Source of the DNA: Solenopsis invicta
Taxonomy: Eukaryota; Arthropoda; Insecta; Hymenoptera; Formicidae
Assembly: GCF_016802725.1 (NCBI RefSeq)
Contig: NC_052667.1
Location: 3,686,501-3,750,500 of the forward strand
Reading direction: 5' to 3'
DNA: 64,000 nt
Shown here: piece by piece, positions 1-11,700 of the stretch
Layout: every line of letters starts with the position of its first letter
Position numbering within the stretch: position 1 is the stretch's first letter
Notes under the pieces: generated by a model
The model's database searches: none
What the model was told of the DNA's origin: nothing
The model's input: only the letters and a program-made list of their open reading frames with translations
Program-made: the position numbers and the translations under genes

Positions 1-829
1 GTTTCGGATGCAGATTTTCGTGGTGAAAATTTTCCGCGAGTGAAAGGCCAGAGCGGCGTGGCGCGAGTGAAGCTGCTTTTCGAAGTGGGTAAAGTAATTC
101 GTCCCAAATCGAAGCAATCCCGTGGAAACCCGAAACCAATTTCAAAAGAATTGCATTCTGAAACCGTCCACGTGGCAACCCTCGAGGCTAAACAACCGAC
201 TCTACCGCACGTGAGAATGCCAAAACTCTCGGAAGACCTTGAGAACCTTGAGCTGGGGAAGCGATCGATCCTTGAATAGCACGGTTTCTGGGGTCGTTCC
301 CTTTTCTCGTTAACGAAAACTGGATGTTGTAAGAGTTACCCCTTTTTTTCGGATAATTATATCGTTCGTTTCCCTCTTGAACGTCTATATTTCAGAAACT
401 CGGTGAATATAAACGATGGGGCCAGGCTTAACTTCTTTAATATCTATAATAACAACCCGCATAAATTTGTATCGCGATGTTTATCGCATCCTTCGCGTGA
501 TACGAAACTTTCAGGATTAATCCTAAAATCCTAGTAATCCTTTTCGGAGAGTTACGCGACTTATATGCGAATGGAGTTTCCAACAAGAATATTTGGATCG
601 CTCCTAGCAACTCAAGAGTATCCTTACCCTCCCAACCTCGGTATCGCGTTCTGTTTCCTGTTTTTCCTCTGTCTTTCTGCCTCTTCTCCCGTAGCTACGT
701 TAACGCACCGTATCTGAAGATAGTGGTAGAAGGAAAGAGAGATATCTCTTTTTTTTTTACTGTTATTTTTTATTTCGCGGAGAGAACCGACACGGGTCGA
801 CAAGTTGAGGATACGCTACCGCTACGGAA

Positions 830-833
<4 letters not shown>

Positions 834-861
<28 letters not shown>

Positions 862-862
862 T
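834..862. repeat. (TA)n microsatellite
   Basis: An uninterrupted TA run. Confidence 0.95.
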
Positions 863-1797
863 CGCCATCCGCTTAATTTTACTAATGGATCAGCCGGTAT
901 TCGTTCAATGAGCTATTACGAAATAGAGGAATAGCGGTAAGAAAGGCTGCTACACAATTTTCTTTTTGTCTTAGCCACGCCGACTTGCCTTACCGCTTTT
1001 ACTCCTCGTGCTCGTTTTCTTGTGCCATCGTGGCGTGCCGCGCCGAGTTACCGTTTTTCTCGTTCTCGCAGTGTGGCGAGAGGAACTTCTCGACTTGAAT
1101 CATATCTTCTTCTCAGCATGTCGGTATCGTTACCGACTAGCGTCTCGTTCGTTCGCGGCCACTTCTTGTTCCTCGCAGGAGGTACCGGTGAGGTACGCAA
1201 AAACATTTCAGTAGAAGATCTCGGCGCGCACCGCAACGGTTTGTTAGAATGGATGAAAAGGGAAGTATTTATTTCGGAACACGATAAGCGAGAAGTGCAA
1301 AATAGAGATTCAGCTCTATTCTGTGTACGGGACATAAATTATGCAGTTATCTATTTTACTCGGATATCAAACTTTACCAAACTTTAATAAAACACTTTAA
1401 AACGTTTTATTTTTATATGCAGATAAATTAGAGAAACATTTTATTCAAATATTTTATATTTATTTAGAGGTGAATTATGTATATCGTGATTGCTACGAAG
1501 GAATAATGCAGAACTTTGAGAATAAGAATAAACAGACGCAAATGTTAAAAACGTAGGCACAAAAGCTGGCACAGTGCCCTCCCTCTGTCGCTAACGGCCC
1601 CCTGCGGCTCTTTATAGGACAATGCTAGACGCGGGGACAATACAAAGAGCCCGCAAATTGGCTTCGATGGTTCGTAGACAGGCGGCCATTCGGGCAAATC
1701 AGCGCCGCGAGGTTACGGTCGTCAAATCAATATTTGCACCTCACCACCCTCGCACACAGGGAGGCAGAGTGCAAAGTCAGGCGTGTCGGAATTAGCG

Positions 1798-1850
1798 AAG
1801 AAGGAAGGAAGGAAGAAGAGAGACAGAGAGAAAGAGAGAGAGTAAGGAGG
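1798..1850. repeat. GGAA/GA-rich purine tract
   Basis: GGAA units pass into GA units. On the minus strand the tract forces a serine/leucine-rich pseudo-frame that should not be read as protein. Confidence 0.85.
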
Positions 1851-4411
1851 GTTGGACTCTGTGGTGGTGAGGGACGACGACGAGGAGAAGGCGCGGTGGA
1901 AACATGAGAATGTGGGATGGTGGCACTACGTGGTTGGTGGCATTGGAAATCGGTGGTAAACTGAATTAACTCCATGTTGACCCGCGACCGTATGTTACCA
2001 ATGACTTTCTATTACGATGCCGGGGCCGCGCGGATTGAGTCCATTATAATCGAGCATTGCTCAGAATGGAGACGGAATGATTGAGGTGCCGTCAGCGGGG
2101 GATACTTGTGCAAATGTTATACTTTCCGATCGTTCGTGCATTGGCTCCGCCCGCGCGAATGAGACTTGCTGGATTTGTTGGGCCGGCTGGCTAGAAAGTA
2201 TTTGCCGAAACAAGAACACGCAGCAGCCTTTTACTTTTGCGTATTAAAGTGGCGGAAGCCTAGCTTCCGTTCGCCGCAGCTGAATTCGAGCACGCCAACC
2301 TTCTAGCAATTTTTGGTATGTAATGCAGTCTGCAGCACATCGATCAAGTCGACGATTACGTTCTCGCGTTTTGGCTTTTTCGTGTCGACGAGCGACAGCA
2401 CGAACAGACGCTCGGACGATAAGTTCTTTGAGTTTGATGCCTTTCAAGTTTGCAACATGGTTTAACGCCACCAATATTACAAGAAAATGTGCCGGGACGT
2501 CAAGAAACGTTTCCCGTTTGCAGTTACATGAAAGCAGAAAGACTTTACTGACGACATGAATGAGTATTCTCCCTGATAAATAAATTTATCACAGGATAAA
2601 TATATATATTAAACTTTTTGACACATGTTTTCTGGTTTGTCAGTTTCTATCGATCGTAGAATAGATTTTTTATTGACTTCGCAAATTTGATTTAATGTAC
2701 AAGATTGGAAAATGTCGCTGAATTATAAATTTATTGTCTAATCGATAAAAATCGATGAAAAAGTAAAATTATCTTTTTATCTTATCATGCATTTAATATT
2801 ATTTTACGCGTGTAAGCAAGATGGTTTCTTTGGCTTGATAAAAATAAATAGCCTGACAGCGCGTCAATTACTCTACGATTTAATAAATTTCTTCCCTTGT
2901 CTTTCATTAATTCGAATTGCTTCGACTTAATCCCTCCAAGGGAAGAAGCGAACTGACCACAACTCAAATCAACGCAGGACGCACGCTGTTTGCTATTTCC
3001 TCATGGGATCGCATGGGGAGTCGCAGAAAGCCAGTGAAACTGTCACGTCCCATGCACCGAAGCGGGTATAGGTGTTCGTTGATTGAGAGTAATCTGTTTT
3101 GTTAATTGCAAGGTCCGCAGAGCCCGATACCTGCGGTTGCGTTGTGCTGCGTTCAGCATTACAAACTCTCCTACTGACGGTAGTCGCTTCCACCTCCATC
3201 TGGGTGGTAGACCGCCCGTCCGCCTCCCGTTCCTCACATCCTGGCTCACAACATCGCCGACCACAGTGTGAGCCTGTCGTGGAGAACAGCGAGGAGACTA
3301 CGCAGGGATCGGTTAACCGACTAATTGCAATACTGACGCGTCCGCTCGCAGTATTTGTGAAATTGCGATCATATCCGCCGTCCTTGCGACGCCTATCACC
3401 AGGTATAATAGGCGCTATCCGCGCACGCCGTAACCACACCACGCATCCGAACGCACGCTAATGGACCGTCAAAAGCGAAATTCAGCGTTTTATTTTTATT
3501 TTTTTATTTTTTTTTCGGCCGAGCCGCGTCATTTTTCAGAGAGCACGTCCGCTCCGCTCGGTTTTCAACAAGACCCGACGAGGAAAAATGTAGCGCGATT
3601 GTTATTGCTGCGGCAACCGACGATCGACGCGTAAATGCAGGAAGTCGAGAAAGGAAACTGGTTTGGTCGCCGGCTGATGAATACAATGCAATCACTCTTT
3701 TTTTATTCCCGGCAGTTTGTGAAAACTCTACTTCGTATGCAATGCGAATATTTCATTTGCAAGGGTACTTCGAAGTCCTATCCGTTCCACGCAATGTGGG
3801 AGCGAGACAATTAACGAGCCATAAGTCTCTTTCTTGAGCAAAGGATACAACGCGACCGTACTTTGTATAATATAAGAAATTTAAATATAATGTCGAGAGC
3901 GTATCGTAAAGAACTTTGCGTGTGATGCTGTAGCGCGAATTTACATCGCTACAGGTTTCTTCATCCAGTAACTTTATAATATAAGTCAACCAAATTGCGC
4001 TTATGATTCGTTTACGACTTTGCTCGGAGACGTTTTAGACTTAAGATCATTCTCCTTCCTTACTTACACGTAATACGAGAATAATCATCTCCGCTAACGA
4101 GGAAACTTGTCGTAACTTCCCTTAAATTCGGAATGAGCTCCGATATTCTTGAGAAAAATAGTTACATTTATACGATTATCAAAATTTCAAACGGAATATT
4201 ACGGTTCCGAGCTGAAGCTCCTTATAACTCTTTTTTCTCGCAATCAGTAATGTGTGTTTAAAATTAAAAAAAATTAGATTATTTAATTTTTAATGAGACA
4301 TTTAAAAATTCGTTAGTGTATCAACGAATACAAAAAGGAAACAGCAACACTTGATGTTTCGAGGTTGCTTCGTCGCTACATAAGTATCTTGAGGAAGCTG
4401 AATGTACTCAC

Positions 4412-4778
4412 CAGTTGTGTACATAGCGACACCCTTCAGCGTCACCGGCTCAAGTATGGCAGGTTCGCTCCTTCCTTTCGCATTAATCGCGTAGAGAAAA
4501 AGTCGATAGCTTCTTCCCGTCGTTAGTCCCGCGACTTCAAAAGTCGGCCCGTTGGGACCCGCCGGCACAGTCTTATTCAGAAGAATCGGACCTCCGTCCT
4601 CGTCGGACACGACTTCCAGCTGATAACTGTATATCGGAAGACCTCCATCGTAACCCTCCAGGCACCGGACTATCAGCCCGGTTCCCGACTTCGTGCCAAG
4701 CTCTTCCATGTCCAGAGGCGCTGACATCTCCGTGGCACTGCAATTGTGAAGAGCGTACGGGCGACCCGCGGCTATAAC
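4412..4778 (-). CDS. Exon h: FN3 domain
   Basis: This 367-nt exon starts VIAAGRPYALHNCSATEMS and then encodes a fibronectin type III domain: GLIVRCLEGYDGGLPIYSYQ, a variable EVVSDEDGG loop, and LTTGRSYRLFLYAINAKGRS near its end. The acceptor is gtttcag and the donor ACTG|gtgagt, leaving in phase 1. In the family this domain is followed by a transmembrane segment, so the next exon should open with two bases completing a glycine codon and soon reach a hydrophobic stretch. None was recognised down to position 1. Confidence 0.94.
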
Positions 4779-7700
4779 CTGAAACAAACAGAGACCAAAG
4801 ATAAAGTGTATTTGCACTAGTCGACCAATGCACCTTTTATTGCATTACAAATGACGCGCAGTTCGATTTTTCGCTTCGAGAGAAAAAAAAAGACTGGATC
4901 GAGCGTTCTTAATACTGCACACAACTGTTTAGTTTAATAATATAGTTTAACCGCTACGTTTACATCGTCCATTCTTCTATACAGTGCAGTTTTCACAATA
5001 GGGGAAGCGCGATCGATCTTTCCAGCAGCGGCAGTAAACGACTTTACACACGTTCGAAGGCTCATATGCATGTCAAATACGAGCACAGTTTGTATCGTCA
5101 AAGAAGGCAACCTCCGCATTCTTTGTAGATGCCGTCGATCGATCAAAATGAAAATGTATGGAGCATAGTGATGCCGGAGTATACAATGCATGAAATTTAT
5201 GAAGGAAATAGCTAGCAACATGACGCACGTCGTGTAAATACTGGAATATTTGAGGCATGCGGTATATGCGGATGATTTAACCGTTTTTAGATCGAATATA
5301 TCGATACGGCTAAGAATCGCGGCCGACGTAATGATCGAGGGAGCGCCGTGTTTCAACCCTATCAATCGAGAAAATCTCTCGACATCAGATGAAGATAAAG
5401 TCTTGTATTACGATTAATGATAACCTACCATTTCTCATAAGAATTTCAGGGTTACTTGCAGAATTTCTTTTTACAGTGTGCTAAGTAACCTAATATGTGC
5501 CGTACAATTCTCGCGTATAAAATTTAAAAGATATCTAAAACTAAAAGAATTTTGCAAAAAAAAGGAGTTCACCGAGAATACGCTTCGGGATATATTTGAA
5601 AAAAACTTTGATATCAAAAGTATTTTATGAATTATACATATTAATAAAGAAATCAATATTTTTTAGAAGGAAACTCTGTGAATCAAAATAAAACTTTCAC
5701 AAAGTTAGAGAAAGCTATATCTAGATCTTTGCTTATGTACATTTGCACATGCGATTAAACTATTCTATATATGTATATATATAACAAAAAATAATATTTC
5801 CAACAATGTAAATGTAAATGTATAATTCTCTTTTTTACACCAAAATTTGAAACGTGTCCATTTTCAGTCCACGTTGACATATTATATTTCCAGTTGATAT
5901 CACATACTCTAATAAATTTTACGAAAGCAATACCGAGTTTGATAATAATTTGATGTTTTCCGCAAAAGGTTTCAAATATAGAACACACAGTATATCTACC
6001 GCATTAAATTTCAACATAATAAATTATTTCAATGCAATAAATTATTCGATGAATTCGAGAATATGCTTTTCTTAATAGATTTATCGAAAATATTGTAGTA
6101 TCTATCACATTTTTAATATATCTTTGTAATTAAATTTCTAATGAAACATTTGTTGAAGTTCAGTTAAAAATTAACTTGAGAATATGACTTCATCATTCAT
6201 TCGCTTCTCAAGTTTACTTTGCGAGAAACTTCTCGTTTTTAATTTTCAGTTACACAGAAATGACGTCGGCAGTTGTACTTGAAATCAATTTTAAATTGAA
6301 GACTTTATTATTATAATGCAGAGAAAGGAAGCTGAAAAGATTACAGATTTATACGCACGTATGTATTTCGATTTGCTCGCGCGCGCGCAAACGCGTTAAG
6401 CTAAAAGCTCGAAATTCTAACTCGCACGTTAGAAACGGCGTAAGTCGCCGAAAAGAAGTGTAAAGAAGCGAAAAGGTACAGGCGGAAAAGTACTTGCCTG
6501 AAAAAGGCATGGTGTTCGTTGCTTGCCAACCTGGTTGCTCGCCCAGCATGCTACCGTACCGTAATCCATTTCCGAGGCCGGTGTGTAGTTCAGTCTGAAC
6601 CCGCGAAACTGCTCGTACTCTTTCTGGCTATCTTGTGTGCCGGGCGCCGATACGTGGGAGTAACGCGAGTGTGGAACGTCAACGAGCTCGCCGGAATTAT
6701 TGAATGTCCAATGGAAAGTCAATGGCGCCGGATGGCTCTCTACGGAACACACTAACGACACGGTCTCCTGTTTCAAAGCGCCAACCACCACTTCGCTCTT
6801 GCCCTCCTTGCACACTGGCGCATCTGCAAACAAAGTCGTCGTACTTTACCAACGGTCGCCTTTCTGCGAACAACGATGGAGTAGCGCAAAGTTTGAAGTA
6901 CAGGGTGATTTATGGCCCGCTTGTCAAGATTAATGTATAACAAAGTGTATGCAAGTCGACGTTCTTCTGCCCCAAGAAATTTCATTGTCCGATGATAAGC
7001 ATAAAAAGCTATTCTGATTAATTTATGTTTTCCCGGGTCGCGCTCCGCGCATATAATCGTAAATCAATCAGCATTCCATTCTTGTCACGGAATAATACTA
7101 ACGACAATTTAAATGGATATTCGATGCTCTGTTTCGTAGCACGGTTGCATTGATGCTTGCACGAACGCCCGGGAGCGCGCGCGCGTTCGATATTCCGGAG
7201 AGATCCGCGAGTGTCAAACGGAAGAAGAAGCAGCTCGACACCGTTCAGCCGGTTGCATGGTCGATCGATAGTCTAATAGGAAATTCCCTTGACACCGGTA
7301 TTTGCGATAGGCCATGACATGCGGAAGTCCCACACGGCGGGGGTGATGATTTACGACCGAAGGCTAGGAATCACGGATAGAGAGACTGTCTGCTTGCAAT
7401 TTGATACAGTCTATGCGATACTAAATTAATTGCCAAGATGAGAAGTTGGAGAGATGCTACGCGTAACGCGATATGTACATATCGACGTGTATCAACAGAG
7501 CGGTACGTCTATTTCTATTTACTAAAGGATGATATCTTGCGTAGATGCTTTGGAATAACGTCCGCTTTCGAAGATCGCGGATAAGAGACAGTAGTGGAGA
7601 AATCAGGTCGATCTCATCGCTTAATGCGTATTCCAAAGTGAAAATCACTTTGCGAAATGCCACAAGATGCTTTCTCGGACACGTCTCTTCCGGAGAGAAA

Positions 7701-8694
7701 GAGAGACAAAGAGAGAGAAAAAGAAAAGGAGTGTATCTTATCTTTTATAAACCAAGGATGTGATCGGGTCGTTTATTTTCTTTAAATATCTTTCGACATA
7801 ACCATCTCATTTAATTCACTTTCCATTCGTAAAAATAATATTTTTGTTCGTAAAAATAAAATTCGTTATTTTATCATTCTACAACTCAAATGATTTAACA
7901 TGACGAAAGACAATTTTATGTATAGAACGCAGATGCATTTGATGTGTTTTTAAGAAAGTTACACACGCGCGCGCGCGCGCGCCCATAACTTGTGAATAAC
8001 TTGGCATTTTCTCGAGAATAACCAGATAAATTGTTGGGTCAATGTTTGTCTCCCTTATAAAACATTCAAAATTACGTCTTTCTTTCTTTTCTCGATTCCG
8101 GTGAAAACGGATTAAGTGTTTCATAATAAATGCTTGGAAGCCGTAGAAGTCGAATTATGTGTGTTTGTTAACTATTCAATGGACAAAAATCAATGTTCGT
8201 TTATCTATTAATCCTACAATAGAGATAAAAAGGTTTAGAAATAAATTGTACCGCTAAAAATTGTATTAATGCAAAGAAATATATTAAATTCTGAGAATAA
8301 AGAATTTCTTATAATTCTTGTATAAATTTATAAATTTTTGTGATTCTTAAAATTATAATAGAGATTTACATCTCCAATAGAATATAATAAAGTTTATGTC
8401 TCCTTGCTGTTAATAGAGAGCATGTAAATTTTAATTTCTAAGTCTTATTAGATTCAAAGTTATCAAGATTTGAATATACTTCAACACATATGTACAACAA
8501 TGGATGTTAGCAAACTTCTAAATTTGTGAATCAAATGTGTGTTGACCGGGAAGCTTTCCGTACTTATACGATTTGCATTGCAAACAGTTGAAGTTGTTTG
8601 GAGCAGAATCTATAGATCTTATTACCTCATGCGCTCATATAGAATAAGCATTGTAAGAAAAGCTTAACTTTTTTCGTAAAAACTTTCTTGTTTA

Positions 8695-8749
<55 letters not shown>

Positions 8750-11700
8750 CATGCATTGAATTTTCTCAATACGTCTAATAAAGTATTATTAATACGAGTA
8801 CACGCTCGTTCGTACAGTCGGGATTTTATCACGTGATATAATGCTATGAGTCACGTTATGAAAGAGATGAGATATTTCTCATGTTTATTAACAGTTCGAG
8901 TAAGATGAACGCGAGAGAAAACCCTTTCGCATGACATGACGCGGCTTGTCACTCGCGTATATGCGCAATATTATATCGCGACGCGATCGCGGATTATTCG
9001 AAATCCCATGCGAATGCAAAAGATCGACATTGTCGGCTCCGCAAGGGGGGTTTGGAACATCAGGACGGATTCGCGATCTCCTTCAGTTACGTACATCCCG
9101 CTGTACGTCTGCTCGGGCCTAGCTTAGCACATTGCCAGCCTGCGTTCACCCACACATGAATATTCAGCTATACGCTTTACATACACTGAATATGCAACGC
9201 AGTCCTTCCTTCCCTCTTAGGTCATTTACAAGATGCAGATACGCCAGGCTAGCACCAGGGGCACACCGACCATTCTAATAGAATAACCCGCGTTCCGTGT
9301 TTCACAGAAAACTATACACCCTATCTACCGTACTCCTCTTCCCTCCCTCCCCCCTCCTCGAATCTCTCTTCTCGTCCCCAACTTAACGTCGCCGTCGAGT
9401 TCGTTTCTCATGCGTTCGACAAACGCTGTACTTGCCCCCGTGCACACCGCGAAGTTGCTTACCATCGATTAAGTAATTATCGAAGGTAGTCTCGTAGCTG
9501 CGAGAAGGAAATTTGGGAACCGACGCCGTTTATAAAGGACATACGCTTCAATGTTATTACAGTATTGTTTGCCCGGGCCAATTTTCGATCGAGATAATTT
9601 GACTATTAATTACAGGAGCAATCGTTAATTGCGCCTTTCACTTACACATTATCTGGAGAGACACTGGATTACTGGCCGTCTTTCCCTCGCTGTTAGCGGC
9701 AAGGCAGGTGTAATCACCGGCGGAGTAACGAGTTAATCCTTGGAGAACCAAAGAGTGGTCGCTGAGGACTACACCCGCTGTAGAATTATTCTTCAATTCT
9801 TTGCCCTGAAAGCACATACAAAATTGCCCGTTGCAATTGAATCTGAATTTAATACAAGTCCGTGTTCCTTAATTGCAATTATAATGTAATTTGAATGCTC
9901 GCGCACACCAACAGATGGAAACTGTACCGTAATAAAGAACGCGTGAAGCGGTACACACGCAAGTTATCTAATGGAGAACGAATTACATTTGCATAAAGCG
10001 GCGGGGAAACGAACGAACGAACGAACGAACGGCGCGGGTGTACAACAAAACGCAAATATACCGTGAAACGTTTCCTCGCGCGGATATCGTGATGGACACG
10101 CGAGTTATTCGCGATACTTACATCTTTGAACCAGGCGAGCTTGTACACCTTCGGATTTGCTCGCACTATACACTCAAAGTACACGTCGTCGCCCTCTTTG
10201 ATGTCATCCGGATTCAGCGTTTCGCCCATCCTTAAGCTGACCACCGGTTGGTATTGTACGTCAAGCCGCCACTTGTCCTCCAGCGCGCTGTCTGGAATAG
10301 CAGGATTTTCCGCGCGACATGTCAAATATTTACCGTCGTCCTCTATAGTCGGCGTGAATCTGAGGATGCTCAAACTCTGATTGTTCTCGATCGGATACTG
10401 TAATTAAATATGCACATTGATTTCGATATCGAACGCCCCGTGCGCACATAGCTGTGACACGCGAAACTGAAAATATGAATTGGATTTCGATATATCGATT
10501 TTTCCGTTATTGCGGAGAGACCGCGGAGAATGAACGCGGTTGATTCGGAAATCAAATGTTTCAACATAATGGCTGTACAGATTAATTTCGGAATCGAGCA
10601 TTGTTTTACACAGCCCTGTAACATAGAGTTTTGAAGGAAATGCTAGATTTCCTCGAAAGAGGTTTTAATTCCCCCAGTGGAAAATCGGAAAATTTGCGCT
10701 GTGTTCATATCGTATTCATAACGTATCCACTTTGCGGAATTAATTGAGATTTATAACTTTTACGATATTCGGATTGAAAAGTGAACCGGACTATCGATCG
10801 AATAAACTAATCAGCCCATTAACGAACTCCGCTATCTTTACACGATTCGCACATTTCTCATTTCCTGCGTCGAAAGCGCTATTCCATTTTTCATGCGGCG
10901 TCACGCGTTTGCTGCTAATATTAATTTAACATCGTTGGAAGCTGTTAGGCCAAAGTGATGCCGAAATAAAAGAGCGCCGGGGATTAACGGTTTTTCAAGA
11001 TTTATGATGCTTAGAGCAACGACGGGAAATGGAGGTCGGAGCGCGGGTGCGGGTCACATCGCTGACGCTTCCTCTCTCCATCACGACCCGCGTCCCTCTC
11101 GCGTCCCTTTCACGATGTCATTTTAATGATAGCGCCATCGGGCATATATATCGGAAAAGCCACGTATCCGCATCAGTATCGCGAATACGATGAATGGAAG
11201 TAATGGTTCGTCAGGATGAATGTGGTGCGTCGCTGTCCCTCACTCTCTTATGCACTTCTACCAATCGTCTCCCTCCCTCGCTCGCTCATTCTCCGTCTCG
11301 CTTTTCCTATCTCGCGTGCATTTTTTTTTTTTTTTTTGTAAGCTTCGCTGCGTTGTACTTTCAGTGCGCCTCGGTGCGACGCGATCGAATTTCCCGATAA
11401 AACCCTCCGGACAGTCCAACACACGGGCATCGATATATCGCACAGGTAGGTCGTACTGACGTTACGGTCACAACGTTTCGCATACGTCGACCGAATGTTA
11501 CCGACATAGTATTTTCTAAGAGGATGTAAACGTATCCTCACGGATATATGGGAAAGACCGTTTAATTTAACATCGAGTTTATGCAACTACGTAGATAAAT
11601 CGAACTACTAAATCTGTTGGTATATTCATCTCATTTTCTCGTGCTATCGCGAAAAATAACGAGTCTAAGATTCTGAAATACGAAATGTAGCAAAACAAAA

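Larger units (their letters stand above)
1..4411. other. 3' intron or flank of the Sidestep-like gene; no exon recognised
   Basis: On the minus strand this follows the FN3 exon and should contain or lead to the transmembrane exon. I checked the acceptor-like sites I could see and found none followed by an open frame with a membrane segment. Contents are a TA repeat near 834-862, a purine-rich tract at 1798-1850, a GC-rich stretch at about 3000-3460 open in several frames, and otherwise unremarkable sequence. Confidence 0.5.
6824..9645 (-). other. Intron f-g, 2822 nt, with three simple repeats
   Basis: It lies between the exons for the second half of Ig4 and for Ig5. It contains a GA-rich tract near 7695-7730, a CG repeat at 7961-7982 and a long TA repeat at 8701-8742. 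No coding segment was recognised. Confidence 0.85.

Noticed and set aside
1727..1975. Minus-strand frame of 82 codons rich in serine, leucine and proline
   Set aside because: It is the translation of a GGAA/GA purine tract and has no domain character.
4573..4833. Second open frame across the FN3 exon as an independent gene
   Set aside because: It overlaps the FN3 exon in another frame; it matters only as the possible product of the alternative donor described in the findings.
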